Positions 17,077-25,400 of a stretch of 64,000 nt of DNA are shown piece after piece. Source of the DNA: Sulfurimonas sp. (GTDB lineage Bacteria; Campylobacterota; Campylobacteria; Campylobacterales; Sulfurimonadaceae); assembly GCA_011391635.1 (NCBI GenBank), contig JAABQD010000002.1:62001-126000 (forward strand), read 5' to 3'. The position numbers were made by a program, and so were the translations under genes. How positions within the stretch are numbered: the stretch's first letter is position 1; every line of letters starts with the position of its first letter. The notes below the pieces were generated by a model. It saw nothing but the letters and a program-made list of their open reading frames with translations, ran no database searches and was not told the DNA's origin.

Positions 17077-17950
17077 TACAAATGAATTAGAAAAAAAATG
17101 GCTTCACTATAAAATAAAATCCTATATTCCACATGCCACAATTGTTATTAGCTCCATAATAATAGTTGTAATTGTAAGCACATTTGATTATGTCCAAACC
17201 AATAATACAACTCAAAACAAAAATAATACTAGCTTAACCGCATCCAATAATGAACCTCTGCAACCAATCACACAAGTTCAAGAAATTAAAGTGGCAGTTG
17301 TAGAAAAAAAAGAACTCAATGAAACTCCACAACAAAAACAAAAGGAAACTTCAGCTGCTCAACAAGAAATAATTAAGCCTATCGAAACTCTTGCAATAGA
17401 ATCTAAAACAGTGATTGAACCTTCACTGAATTTTATTGATAGAATAAGAATTGCTTCTATTTCACAACCGCAGAATGTACAAGCTACACCAACAAAAACT
17501 CTTCAGTCAGAGACAATAAATGCACCTGTTGTAGAAGCACCAGCAGTAGAAGTTGTAGAAGAAGAAAGTAAAGTTATCAAAAAAGAGAAAGAGTTCTCTT
17601 TTGCAAATAAAGAGACGAAAAATAGTTTAAACATTAAAAGAAACAACTCACAAGAAGATATAAATCTTGTTATTAAAAGGTTTAAAAAGAGCAATGATCC
17701 AACGCTAGGTCTTTTTATAGCAAAATACTATTACGATGCTGGAGATTATAATCTCGCTTATAATTATGCACTTATAACAAATCAACTAGATAATAATATA
17801 GAAGCATGCTGGATTATTTTTACAAAATCTTTAGTCAAATTAGATCAAAAAGATAAAGCTATTCAAACTTTAAAAGATTATATAAAACACTCACATTCTA
17901 GTAATGCACAAACACTACTCGATGAGATAGTTACAGGAGGAATGAAATGA
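17069..17950 (+). CDS. mshN: MshN-like membrane-anchored TPR protein
   Basis: A 293-residue protein with a membrane anchor (about residues 24-41), a long Gln/Glu/Pro/Thr-rich linker (45-190) and a C-terminal helical repeat region (about 205-290) of tetratricopeptide type. This is the MshN layout in MSHA clusters. The ATG at 17069 overlaps the mshM end by 8 bases. The linker is low-complexity, so sequence similarity alone gives little support; the context is the main evidence. Confidence 0.6.
   Translation: MLNTNELEKKWLHYKIKSYIPHATIVISSIIIVVIVSTFDYVQTNNTTQNKNNTSLTASNNEPLQPITQVQEIKVAVVEKKELNETPQQKQKETSAAQQEIIKPIETLAIESKTVIEPSLNFIDRIRIASISQPQNVQATPTKTLQSETINAPVVEAPAVEVVEEESKVIKKEKEFSFANKETKNSLNIKRNNSQEDINLVIKRFKKSNDPTLGLFIAKYYYDAGDYNLAYNYALITNQLDNNIEACWIIFTKSLVKLDQKDKAIQTLKDYIKHSHSSNAQTLLDEIVTGGMK
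17129..17137 (-). repeat. GGCATGTGG motif copy inside the mshN-like gene
   Basis: The plus strand reads TTCCACATGCCACAA. It encodes Pro-His-Ala in YIPHATIV. It is the only copy in the whole pilus gene run. Confidence 0.9.
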
Positions 17951-18489
17951 AAATTATTTTAGCTTTATTACTTGCAGTTGTTCTTTATGCAGATGCAAAA
18001 AAAGAGATGTTATCTCTCTATGAAAACAACAAGTATGAAAATGCTTGTGAAGTTGGATTTGCAAACCTGAATTTTTATGCAAATGATGAAGATTACATTT
18101 CACTTTATGGATTTTCATGTCTCAAAGCAGACTTTATAGATCGCCTAATGGTACCAATCATCAAACTCAAGTTTACCAAAGAGTCCAGATCAAATGGAGC
18201 CTATTTTTCTGTTATTATGATGCAAAAAAAACTTCTTTATCATGCTATGATAGACGGGTATAAACTCTCATCTTTTAATCTTCCTACTACAGACCATGTT
18301 CTCTCAAAAGTTTTTGATCTTTACGCTCAAGTACAGGAAAATACTCCAAAAGAGTTTTATATCTTTGAAGATAAAAATGATAAAAAGATAACATACAAAC
18401 TTACACTCCTTAAAGATGAAAGATTAAGTAAAATTGTCATTGAAGAGTTTTATGACAATAAAATAGTCAAACAACACATTTACTGGTAG
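17947..18489 (+). CDS. Periplasmic protein of unknown function in the pilus cluster
   Basis: A 180-residue protein with a signal peptide (about residues 1-16) and two cysteines in the mature part (near 33 and 58) that could form a disulfide. The rest is helical with a beta-rich C-terminus (YKLTLLKDERLSKIVIEEFY). I do not recognise a family. It overlaps the MshN-like gene by four bases and precedes the assembly ATPase by 8, so it is inside the operon and probably serves the same machine. Confidence 0.7.
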   Translation: MKIILALLLAVVLYADAKKEMLSLYENNKYENACEVGFANLNFYANDEDYISLYGFSCLKADFIDRLMVPIIKLKFTKESRSNGAYFSVIMMQKKLLYHAMIDGYKLSSFNLPTTDHVLSKVFDLYAQVQENTPKEFYIFEDKNDKKITYKLTLLKDERLSKIVIEEFYDNKIVKQHIYW

Positions 18490-18497
18490 GCAAATCG

Positions 18498-20234
18498 ATG
18501 GATAGAATAACAGCAGATTTACTTGCTAATGGCTCTATTATGCAAAGACAAGTCGATAGACTTCTTGCACAAGGAATAAGCCCGAATCTCATTTTGAGAG
18601 ATATAACTCTCTCTGGTTTCATGACAATGGATAGACTTGTTCGTTTCATTGTTGAACAGATTAGAAATGGTGTTTATGAGCTTTCTATTATAGAAAACTA
18701 TGATTATATTCCTGAAAAAATTGTTTTAGAAAAACTTGCTCATGAACTTGATTTACAATTTTTAGATTTAGACTCTATTGATATGGATTACAGAATTACA
18801 AGTAGAGTTCCTCTAGCACAACTTCAAAAATATAATGTTTTACCAATTTCTGAAGATGAGATGAGTGTAACTATAGCTTTTAATGATCCACTCAATATTG
18901 AAGCTCAAGAATCCATTCAGAGACTTTTTCCGAGAAAACTTCTCAGAATTGCCATAGCTGTAAAAAAGCAGATTCACGCCTATCTCTACAAAGTAGAACT
19001 AAAAGATAGCGTAAAAGGGCTAGTAAAAAAAATTAGAGATGAGTTAAATTCAATTAATTCTATAGAAGAACAGCAAGAAGCCTCTTCAATACTTCTCCTT
19101 ATTGATATTGTTTTGAAAACTTGTATTCGAGGTCGTGCAAGTGATATTCATGTAGAGCCAACTGAAAAGAATTGTGTTGTTCGTGGGCGTGTTGATGGCA
19201 AACTCACGGAGATGTTTATTTTTGAAAAAGACATTTATCCACCACTTGCTTCTCGTCTAAAACTTCTTGCAAATCTTGATATCGCAGAAAAAAGAAAACC
19301 GCAGGATGGTCGTTTTTCAACTGCTGTTGGAGAGAGTGAATTTGACTTTCGTATCTCTACACTACCAATCCTTTATGGTGAATCTATCGTTATGCGTGTT
19401 TTAGATAAACAAAAAGCACTTGTAAAACTAGAAGATGCTGGTATGGATAGTGCAAGTTATCAAAAATTACTTCACGGTCTTAAAGCTCCACATGGAATTA
19501 TTTTGGTTACTGGACCTACAGGAAGTGGTAAGACCACTACACTCTATGGTGCGTTAAATGAGCTCAGAAATATAGAAGATAAAGTCATCACAGTTGAAGA
19601 TCCTGTGGAATATAGAATGAACCTTATCCAACAAGTACAAGTAAACCCAAAAGTTGGATTAAGCTTCGCAGATGCTCTTCGCTCAATTTTACGACAAGAC
19701 CCTGATAAAATTATGATTGGTGAGATTCGTGACCAAGAGACATTGGAAATAGCAATAAAAGCTGCACTTACGGGTCACTTAGTCATCTCTACTCTCCATA
19801 CAAACGATTCTATCAGTGCAATTCCAAGAATGGTAGATATGGGAATCGAACACTATCTCATCAGTGGTGCTTTAGTGGCTATACAAGCCCAAAGACTTGT
19901 AAGAAAGATATGTAAACATTGCAAAGTTGTTGAAGTCATTTCAGCTTCTACACTTGATGAATTACATCTAAGTATTCCCAAAGATGCTAAATTTTACACA
20001 GGAAAAGGTTGCAAAGAGTGTAATGATACGGGCTATATGGGAAGAGAGATGATATGTGAAGTTTTAACTATCTCAGAAGGATTATCAAGTCTCATTGCGA
20101 AAGGTGCAGCCAAAGATGCTATGCTTACACAAGCCCTGAGTGATGGATTTGTGACTATCTTTGAAAATGGAATTCAAAAAGCTTTAAGTGGTATCACAAG
20201 TCTTGAAGAAATTCTCAAAGTAGCTAAAGGATGA
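18498..20234 (+). CDS. mshE: Type II secretion/MSHA pilus assembly ATPase
   Basis: A 578-residue GspE/PilB/MshE-family hexameric ATPase that powers pilin polymerisation. The N-terminal MshEN/N1-like domain (about 1-160) is followed by the T2SSE core with Walker A TGPTGSGKTT (near residues 338-346), Asp box ITVEDPVEY, Walker B IMIGEIRDQETLE and His box STLHTNDS. A tetracysteine zinc motif (CKHC and CKEC) near 475-515 is typical of assembly ATPases rather than PilT retraction ATPases. Overlaps the next gene by four bases. Confidence 0.92.
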   Translation: MDRITADLLANGSIMQRQVDRLLAQGISPNLILRDITLSGFMTMDRLVRFIVEQIRNGVYELSIIENYDYIPEKIVLEKLAHELDLQFLDLDSIDMDYRITSRVPLAQLQKYNVLPISEDEMSVTIAFNDPLNIEAQESIQRLFPRKLLRIAIAVKKQIHAYLYKVELKDSVKGLVKKIRDELNSINSIEEQQEASSILLLIDIVLKTCIRGRASDIHVEPTEKNCVVRGRVDGKLTEMFIFEKDIYPPLASRLKLLANLDIAEKRKPQDGRFSTAVGESEFDFRISTLPILYGESIVMRVLDKQKALVKLEDAGMDSASYQKLLHGLKAPHGIILVTGPTGSGKTTTLYGALNELRNIEDKVITVEDPVEYRMNLIQQVQVNPKVGLSFADALRSILRQDPDKIMIGEIRDQETLEIAIKAALTGHLVISTLHTNDSISAIPRMVDMGIEHYLISGALVAIQAQRLVRKICKHCKVVEVISASTLDELHLSIPKDAKFYTGKGCKECNDTGYMGREMICEVLTISEGLSSLIAKGAAKDAMLTQALSDGFVTIFENGIQKALSGITSLEEILKVAKG

Positions 20235-21475
20235 AATATTTTGTCGCTACCGTTCTTGTAAAAGGCAAAAAAGAGGAGTTTCCACTTTATGCTGAAAATA
20301 AAATAGAAGCGAGTAAACTTGCCAAAATAAAACTCAATGGAATCATTATTAGAGTCGTTGAAGCAGAAGAGCCTTTAGAAGCACAATTTAAAAGGTTTAA
20401 AACAAATTTTTTACAAAATATCAAAAAAAGAAAAATCAAACCAGATGCTCTCATAGCTTCAATCAGACAGTTAGCAGTTATGACGAATGCTGGTATCTCT
20501 ATTTATGATTCGTTAAGTGAAATTGCCAGTGCCACAGATGATGAAGCATTAAAGACAGTTTTTTCAAAACTAGCTGAAGACATCAATTCAGGTCGTTCCC
20601 TCTCAGCTTCTATGGAAAATTTTCGCTTTGAACTTGGCAATTTAACTATTGCGATGGTTCAACTTGGAGAAAAAACAGGTAATCTTGATGAAGCACTTTA
20701 CTCTTTAGCGGATATGCTTGAAGAGATTCGTGCTAACATTATCAAATTCAAAAAAGCAATGGCATATCCACGCAATGTCATGATTGCGATGGCGGTAGCA
20801 TTCACTATTTTAATCTCCTATGTTGTACCTGAATTCAAAGCTATTTTTGAATCTTTGCATGCAGAACTACCTCTTCCAACAAGAATATTATTGGTTCTTG
20901 AACATCTTTTTAACAACTATGGACCGTATGTTTTGGCTGCTCTTTTTGCTAGTTTTATGGTATTTAATTATCTCATCAATAATTACAAACATATTCGTTA
21001 TGGTTGGCACGAGACACTGCTCAAAACTTATCTTATCAAGAATATCATCAAGTTTTCAACTCTTAGCAGATTTACACTTGTTTTCTCAGAGCTTATTCGT
21101 GCTGGAATTCCGATTGCTGAGGCACTTGATACTTCTATAGATATGATAGATAATCTCCCTCTCAAAGCCAAACTCCTTTCGGTTCGTATAACGGTAGAAA
21201 AGGGTGGAGCACTCAATAAAGGACTCAAAGATACAGAACTCTTTGAAAATATGATTATTCAAATGGTAAGTGCTGGAGAGGATAGTGGTACACTCGATAG
21301 CATGATAAAAAAAGTTGCAGAGTATTACAAAATGCGATTTGATGCTATTATTGATGGACTTTCAGAAGCTGTAGAGCCTATTATGCTCTTTATTATAGCA
21401 TCTATGGTTATTTTACTTGCTCTTGGTATTTTCTTGCCAATGTGGGATATGGGAAATGCTGTTCACGGAAGATAG
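20231..21475 (+). CDS. mshG: Type II secretion/MSHA pilus platform protein (GspF/PilC family)
   Basis: A 414-residue polytopic inner-membrane protein of the GspF/PilC/MshG family with two repeated T2SSF domains (about 75-195 and 275-400) and three membrane helices (about 180-200, 225-245 and 380-405). It couples the ATPase to pilin assembly. Family signatures include LAVMTNAGISIYDSL and MVSAGEDSGTLDSM. It is the last gene of the run; a motif copy follows one base after its TAG. Confidence 0.9.
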   Translation: MKYFVATVLVKGKKEEFPLYAENKIEASKLAKIKLNGIIIRVVEAEEPLEAQFKRFKTNFLQNIKKRKIKPDALIASIRQLAVMTNAGISIYDSLSEIASATDDEALKTVFSKLAEDINSGRSLSASMENFRFELGNLTIAMVQLGEKTGNLDEALYSLADMLEEIRANIIKFKKAMAYPRNVMIAMAVAFTILISYVVPEFKAIFESLHAELPLPTRILLVLEHLFNNYGPYVLAALFASFMVFNYLINNYKHIRYGWHETLLKTYLIKNIIKFSTLSRFTLVFSELIRAGIPIAEALDTSIDMIDNLPLKAKLLSVRITVEKGGALNKGLKDTELFENMIIQMVSAGEDSGTLDSMIKKVAEYYKMRFDAIIDGLSEAVEPIMLFIIASMVILLALGIFLPMWDMGNAVHGR

Positions 21476-21476
21476 T

Positions 21477-21485
21477 GGCATGTGG
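21477..21485 (+). repeat. Intergenic GGCATGTGG motif copy between mshG and yigZ
   Basis: Flanks read AGTGGCATGTGGAACT. It begins directly after the mshG stop, in the 37-base gap between convergent genes. Confidence 0.9.
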
Positions 21486-21512
21486 AACTAAGAATAGTAA
21501 GAATTGTCTCTC

Positions 21513-22085
21513 CTAGATAATCTTCGCTATTCTGTCTACTTTTTCTAAAAATAATTTCATAACTGATTCACTCGATTTAATTTTAAATACAGATTCTGCC
21601 TCAAAACTTTTTTCAACTATTTGAATTCCACATGCCAAACATTCATATTCTATCATTCTTATATTGGAATACTCAAAAGAGATACTTTTTATAATTTCAT
21701 GTGTATAATCTAAAAGTGATGCCGAGTGAAGCACCAAATTCACACTATCGCTATACGCACGAACAAGTCCACCCGTGCCAAGCTTAGTTCCACCAAAATA
21801 TCTCACAATAATCACTGCGGTATTTATCATCTCTAAGCCCTGCAAAACAAAAAGAGAGGGCTTACCTGATGTTCCTTTTGGTTCTCCATCATCGCTTGAG
21901 TGTTCTACAATTTGATTAAATTCATTCAGATATCGGTAAGCTACAACAAAATGTCTAGCCTTTGGATTTGCATTTTTGAGCTGTTCTAAAGTGGAAGTAA
22001 ATTCAGAATAAGGCATGAGGTAAGCAATGAATTTTGATTGCTTTACCTCAAGTGTTTGTGTATATATTTGATTAACAAATTTCAT
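21513..22085 (-). CDS. yigZ: YigZ/IMPACT family protein
   Basis: A 190-residue UPF0029/IMPACT protein of normal length. The family core is visible as KARHFVVAYR, HSSDDGEPKGTSGKP and IIVRYFGGTKLGTGGL, the last being the conserved glycine-rich patch. The C-terminal DUF1949-like half is present. Bacterial members may bind nucleic acid or the ribosome, but no reaction is established. Convergent with the pilus operon. Confidence 0.92.
   Translation of the reverse strand: MKFVNQIYTQTLEVKQSKFIAYLMPYSEFTSTLEQLKNANPKARHFVVAYRYLNEFNQIVEHSSDDGEPKGTSGKPSLFVLQGLEMINTAVIIVRYFGGTKLGTGGLVRAYSDSVNLVLHSASLLDYTHEIIKSISFEYSNIRMIEYECLACGIQIVEKSFEAESVFKIKSSESVMKLFLEKVDRIAKII
21628..21636 (-). repeat. GGCATGTGG motif copy inside yigZ
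   Basis: The plus strand reads ATTCCACATGCCAAAC. In the gene it encodes Leu-Ala-Cys-Gly in CLACGIQIV. Confidence 0.9.
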
Positions 22086-22106
22086 CTCGATTGTTTATCA
22101 AACTCT

Positions 22107-22115
22107 GGCATGTGG
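22107..22115 (+). repeat. Intergenic GGCATGTGG motif copy between yigZ and yebC
   Basis: Flanks read TCTGGCATGTGGAAAA, in the 36-base gap between two minus-strand genes. Confidence 0.9.
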
Positions 22116-22121
22116 AAAATT

Positions 22122-22832
22122 TTATGCTAAATTTGTAAAAATTTTATTAACATCATCATCATCTTCAAGTTTATCAATAATTTTATCAATATCTACTTGC
22201 TCTTGTTCTGAGATAGAAATCGGTGCATTTGCCATTCTCTCTAAGTTTGCTTTTGTTACTTCAATTCCCATTTTTTCTAATGCTTCATTGAGTTTACCAA
22301 AGTTCGTATAGTCCCCAGTGACTAAAACAACGCCCTCCTCTTCCTCAATATCTTCAAGTCCAGCATCGATGAGTTCTAATTCCAACTCTTCAATATCCAT
22401 GCCATCTTTGAGTTTAAATTCAATAACTGCTTTTCTACTAAACATAAACTCCAAAGAGCCATTTGTGAGTAACTCGCCGCCATGTTTTGTAAGTACATTT
22501 TTGACATTTGCTACAGTTCTTGTATTATTATCCGTCAAACATTCGATAAAAATCAAAACACCATGTGGGGCTTTGCCTTCGAAATTTACTTCAAGCATAC
22601 TTGCAGTATCTTTTGCACTTGCTCTTTTTATAGCCGCTTCAATGTTGTCTTTTGGCATATTTTCAGCTTTTGCATTCATAATAGCTGTACGAAGTTTTGA
22701 GTTCATATCAGGGTCACTACTTCCCTCTTTTGCAGCCATAGTAATTATTTTGCCGAGTTTTGGGAACAATTTTGACATTGCTCCCCATCTTTTTAGCTTT
22801 GACGCTTTTCTATACTCAAATGCTCTTCCCAT
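22122..22832 (-). CDS. yebC: YebC/PmpR family regulatory or translation factor
   Basis: A 236-residue member of the YebC/PmpR (TACO1) family. The N-terminus [20 protein letters not shown] and the block [20 protein letters not shown] are diagnostic. Members have been reported as DNA-binding regulators and as factors that relieve ribosome stalling; which applies here cannot be seen. A TATAAT element lies upstream at 22860-22865 on the minus strand, overlapping the end of the neighbouring gene. Confidence 0.94.
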   Translation of the reverse strand: MGRAFEYRKASKLKRWGAMSKLFPKLGKIITMAAKEGSSDPDMNSKLRTAIMNAKAENMPKDNIEAAIKRASAKDTASMLEVNFEGKAPHGVLIFIECLTDNNTRTVANVKNVLTKHGGELLTNGSLEFMFSRKAVIEFKLKDGMDIEELELELIDAGLEDIEEEEGVVLVTGDYTNFGKLNEALEKMGIEVTKANLERMANAPISISEQEQVDIDKIIDKLEDDDDVNKIFTNLA

Positions 22833-22868
22833 AATTGTTCCTTTTTTATTAATATTTGAATTATATCA

Positions 22869-23216
22869 TTAACTCATTTGTAAGATACTTAGTGAGCCAT
22901 CTTCACTGTAATCCACTTTGATTTGACTCAAGAGTTCATCTTTGTACAAATTAAGAGTTAAATCTCTCATTTCTAAATCTTTATTGTGTAGTAACTCTAT
23001 TTTATACCCCTCCAAAGCGGTGGAGAGTGCATCCACAATTTTAGAACTCAGTGTCAACCAATGTCTTTTATAAGTCTCTTCTTCTTCTAAATACAACCCT
23101 AAACTATCATAATTTATATCTCTTGCTTGATTCGCAACACGATTTAACTTGTCAAAAAGTCTTTGGGACTCTACAAAACTCTCTTTGAGTATCTCATAAT
23201 CATTTTCATTTAACAC
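22869..23216 (-). CDS. Hypothetical protein
   Basis: A 115-residue protein, mostly helical and acidic in the middle. I chose a GTG start at 23216: it has AAAGGA 7 bases upstream and lies 17 bases after the ttcA-like stop, whereas the upstream ATG at 23294 would overlap that gene by 62 bases in another frame. No signal peptide, membrane segment or recognised motif. It follows the ttcA-like gene and may be co-transcribed. Confidence 0.55.
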   Translation of the reverse strand: MLNENDYEILKESFVESQRLFDKLNRVANQARDINYDSLGLYLEEEETYKRHWLTLSSKIVDALSTALEGYKIELLHNKDLEMRDLTLNLYKDELLSQIKVDYSEDGSLSILQMS

Positions 23217-23232
23217 TTTAAATCCTTTTATT

Positions 23233-23991
23233 TTAAACCGAAAATTTCTCTTTATCAAAAAAACTATCCACAGATATATTTTTAAATGCTGCATTTAAAC
23301 TTGTAAAGAGAGTTGGAAACTCTTTTTCCATTTTTGCTAACATCACTTTTGCACTTGCTCTGGCATGTGGCATTTTGACATCAAAACGCATCGCTGGACA
23401 CGCTTCATCGCCAATAGTTTTAATCTCATTTTCGAGTGCAAAAGCAATCAGTTGTCTCTCTCGCATTTGAATTAAGGGACGAATGACAATAAGACCATTT
23501 CCCGCTCTATATTTTGGAGCTAAGGAACGCATCTGCCCATTATAAATAAAGTTCATAAAAAAACTCTCTGCCGCATCGTCCATGTGATGTCCAAGTGCTA
23601 CTTTATTGCATCCATATTTCTCAGCAGCACTATATAGATATCCTCGTCTCATACGAGAAAAGAAACTACAAAAAGAGGAGTTTTTTCGTATCTTCTCTTC
23701 TGCCAAATCATACACATTTGTTTCATGCACGGCATGTGGAATATCATATTTCCTGCAATGAGCAATCAACTCATCATAGTTTTCACCCATGCCATACGAA
23801 ATAGTAACAGCAATAAATTCAAACTTAAATGGAGCACGACGCTGTTGTTCTTTCATCGCATGAACCATTGTCAAAGAGTCCTTGCCACCACTCAAACCGA
23901 CTAAAATCTTATCGCCCTCTTCTATGAGGTTAAACTCGGCATTTGTGCGTCCGAGGTTGGACATAATTTTTTTAGAAAGCTTAATTTGCAA
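23233..23991 (-). CDS. ttcA: TtcA-like PP-loop tRNA sulfurtransferase with incomplete cysteine set
   Basis: A 252-residue PP-loop ATPase of the TtcA/TtuA family, which makes 2-thiocytidine at tRNA position 32. The PP-loop is S34-G-G-K-D-S39, and GHHMDD (134-139) is conserved. E. coli TtcA binds a [4Fe-4S] cluster through a C-x-x-C pair and a later cysteine. Here the pair reads C108-S-F-F111, so one ligand is lost; C198 may be the third. Either the cluster is bound differently or the protein belongs to a diverged subgroup. It overlaps mtnN by 11 bases. Confidence 0.8.
   Translation of the reverse strand: MQIKLSKKIMSNLGRTNAEFNLIEEGDKILVGLSGGKDSLTMVHAMKEQQRRAPFKFEFIAVTISYGMGENYDELIAHCRKYDIPHAVHETNVYDLAEEKIRKNSSFCSFFSRMRRGYLYSAAEKYGCNKVALGHHMDDAAESFFMNFIYNGQMRSLAPKYRAGNGLIVIRPLIQMRERQLIAFALENEIKTIGDEACPAMRFDVKMPHARASAKVMLAKMEKEFPTLFTSLNAAFKNISVDSFFDKEKFSV
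23362..23370 (+). repeat. GGCATGTGG motif copy inside the ttcA-like gene (distal)
   Basis: Flanks read TCTGGCATGTGGCATT, one of two copies lacking the A after the core. It encodes Pro-His-Ala in KMPHARAS. Confidence 0.9.
23731..23739 (+). repeat. GGCATGTGG motif copy inside the ttcA-like gene (proximal)
   Basis: Flanks read CACGGCATGTGGAATA. It encodes Pro-His-Ala in DIPHAVHE. Confidence 0.9.
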
Positions 23992-24673
23992 TCTTGTCCA
24001 CCATCTTCATAACAAACTCTGCACTCTCTACCGCACTTGTCTCAAGGAACGCATCAAACGAGAAACTTGCATCCATATCTGCGGCATCACTTATTGCACG
24101 AAGAATAAAAAATGGAACATTTAGTGCGTCACACACAACCGCAACGCTTCCACCTTCCATCTCTAAAGCATCCGCACCAAAAGTAGTACCAATCCAATTT
24201 TTACGCTCTTCATTTGCAACAAACTGATCGCCTGTCGCGATAATGCCCTCTTGAACAATTTTGCCCATCTCGTGAGCCACTTCTTTACTCATCTCAATCA
24301 TACTTTTATCCGCTTCGACAAAGACAGAACCCTCAGGCACATATCCAAAAGGATGTCCAAAAGCCGTAATATCCAAATCATGCTGAGATAATTTTGTAGC
24401 AACAATCAAATCGCCCACTTTTAAACTCGGTGAAATTGCACCTGCAACACCTGAAAAAAGCAATACTTCTGCACCAAAATGCTCAATCATAGTTGTAGCT
24501 GTCAAAGTTGAAAATACTTTTCCTATTTTTGAGTACGCTATGACTAAATCTACACCTTTATATGATGCTTCATAATACTTATTTTTTGCATACTCTGTTG
24601 TTTTATACTCGCCTATTTTTGCTAGTATTGGAGCTATCTCTTCTGGCATTGCACCCATTATCGCTATTTTCAT
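23981..24673 (-). CDS. mtnN: 5'-methylthioadenosine/S-adenosylhomocysteine nucleosidase
   Basis: A 230-residue MTA/SAH nucleosidase (Pfs) of normal length. It cleaves adenine from MTA, SAH and, in Campylobacterota, also acts in futalosine-route menaquinone synthesis. Visible family elements are MKIAIMGAMPEEI with the catalytic glutamate near residue 12, the FSGVAGAI loop, the GDQFVAN block and the C-terminal RAISDAAD with the catalytic aspartate. It begins 10 bases after the nitrilase gene. Confidence 0.94.
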   Translation of the reverse strand: MKIAIMGAMPEEIAPILAKIGEYKTTEYAKNKYYEASYKGVDLVIAYSKIGKVFSTLTATTMIEHFGAEVLLFSGVAGAISPSLKVGDLIVATKLSQHDLDITAFGHPFGYVPEGSVFVEADKSMIEMSKEVAHEMGKIVQEGIIATGDQFVANEERKNWIGTTFGADALEMEGGSVAVVCDALNVPFFILRAISDAADMDASFSFDAFLETSAVESAEFVMKMVDKIAN

Positions 24674-24682
24674 ACTTTCCCT

Positions 24683-25399
24683 TTATATTTCAAATGTTTG
24701 TACTTTTTTTTCATATCTTGGCAATTGATGCACTATATTTGCGTTTTCATCTACGATACAACTTCCACCCCAAAAACCAAGCCCATCTTCAAATCCGACA
24801 CGATTGACAAAAAATACTTTAGCATGACACTCTTTTGCAACTGTTTTTATAATGTCATACCACTGCTTTTGTATCTCTAAACCATCTTCACTAAAACCCC
24901 GTGCAGGAGAAGCAACAAGTGCAATGATATAATCAGGATTCTCTTTAATTAAATCATGATGCACTTCTTTATGCCATAAATCTTCACAAACCAACATAGA
25001 TATCTTGGCATGTGGAACTAAAAAACTCTCAAATTTATTTCCAGCAGTGAAGTATCTCGCCTCTTCAAACATTCCATAATTTGGCAAATGCATTTTCGTA
25101 TGTTTACTCAAAAGTTTACCTTGAGAAAAGTAGAGTGCTTCGTTTTTGAATTTATTACCATCTTTTATAGCAGCACCTACGACAATATCCACATGCCGAC
25201 TCAAACTTTTTAATTCGTCTAACTCTTCCACATGCCAAGCATCTTCGTAAAGTTTATCTTGAAGTAAATAGCCATTGAGAGAGAGTTCTGGGAAAATAAT
25301 TATGTCGCTTTCATGCATAAATTGACTCACAATAGAGAGTATTTCTGCAAGATTTGAGCGACTCAGTTTTGGCGATGTTTGAGCAAGTGTTACCCTCAT
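24683..25399 (-). CDS. Nitrilase-superfamily carbon-nitrogen hydrolase
   Basis: A 238-residue hydrolase with the full Glu-Lys-Cys triad: E in FPELSLNGY (near 39), K in KMHLPNYG (near 103) and C in VCEDLWH (near 138). The sequence around these residues resembles the glutaminase domain of NAD synthetase, but no synthetase domain follows. Substrate is unknown; a small-molecule amidase is likely. It lies one base downstream of fabD and carries three motif copies, the highest density of any gene here. Confidence 0.85.
   Translation of the reverse strand: MRVTLAQTSPKLSRSNLAEILSIVSQFMHESDIIIFPELSLNGYLLQDKLYEDAWHVEELDELKSLSRHVDIVVGAAIKDGNKFKNEALYFSQGKLLSKHTKMHLPNYGMFEEARYFTAGNKFESFLVPHAKISMLVCEDLWHKEVHHDLIKENPDYIIALVASPARGFSEDGLEIQKQWYDIIKTVAKECHAKVFFVNRVGFEDGLGFWGGSCIVDENANIVHQLPRYEKKVQTFEI
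25007..25015 (+). repeat. GGCATGTGG motif copy inside the nitrilase gene (1)
   Basis: Flanks read CTTGGCATGTGGAACT. It encodes Pro-His-Ala in LVPHAKIS. Confidence 0.9.
25189..25197 (-). repeat. GGCATGTGG motif copy inside the nitrilase gene (2)
   Basis: The plus strand reads ATCCACATGCCGAC. It encodes Arg-His-Val-Asp in SRHVDIVV. Confidence 0.9.
25228..25236 (-). repeat. GGCATGTGG motif copy inside the nitrilase gene (3)
   Basis: The plus strand reads CTTCCACATGCCAAGC. It encodes Trp-His-Val-Glu in DAWHVEEL, a different frame from copy 1 in the same gene. Confidence 0.9.
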
Positions 25400-25400
25400 A

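Noticed and set aside
22318..22872. Long open frame on the plus strand opposite yebC (184 codons)
   Set aside because: It is antisense to a clearly conserved gene, Ser-rich from reversed codons, and has no ribosome binding site.
23217..23294. N-terminal extension of the hypothetical gene after the ttcA-like gene
   Set aside because: The ATG at 23294 lies inside the ttcA-like frame; the GTG at 23216 has AAAGGA at the right distance.
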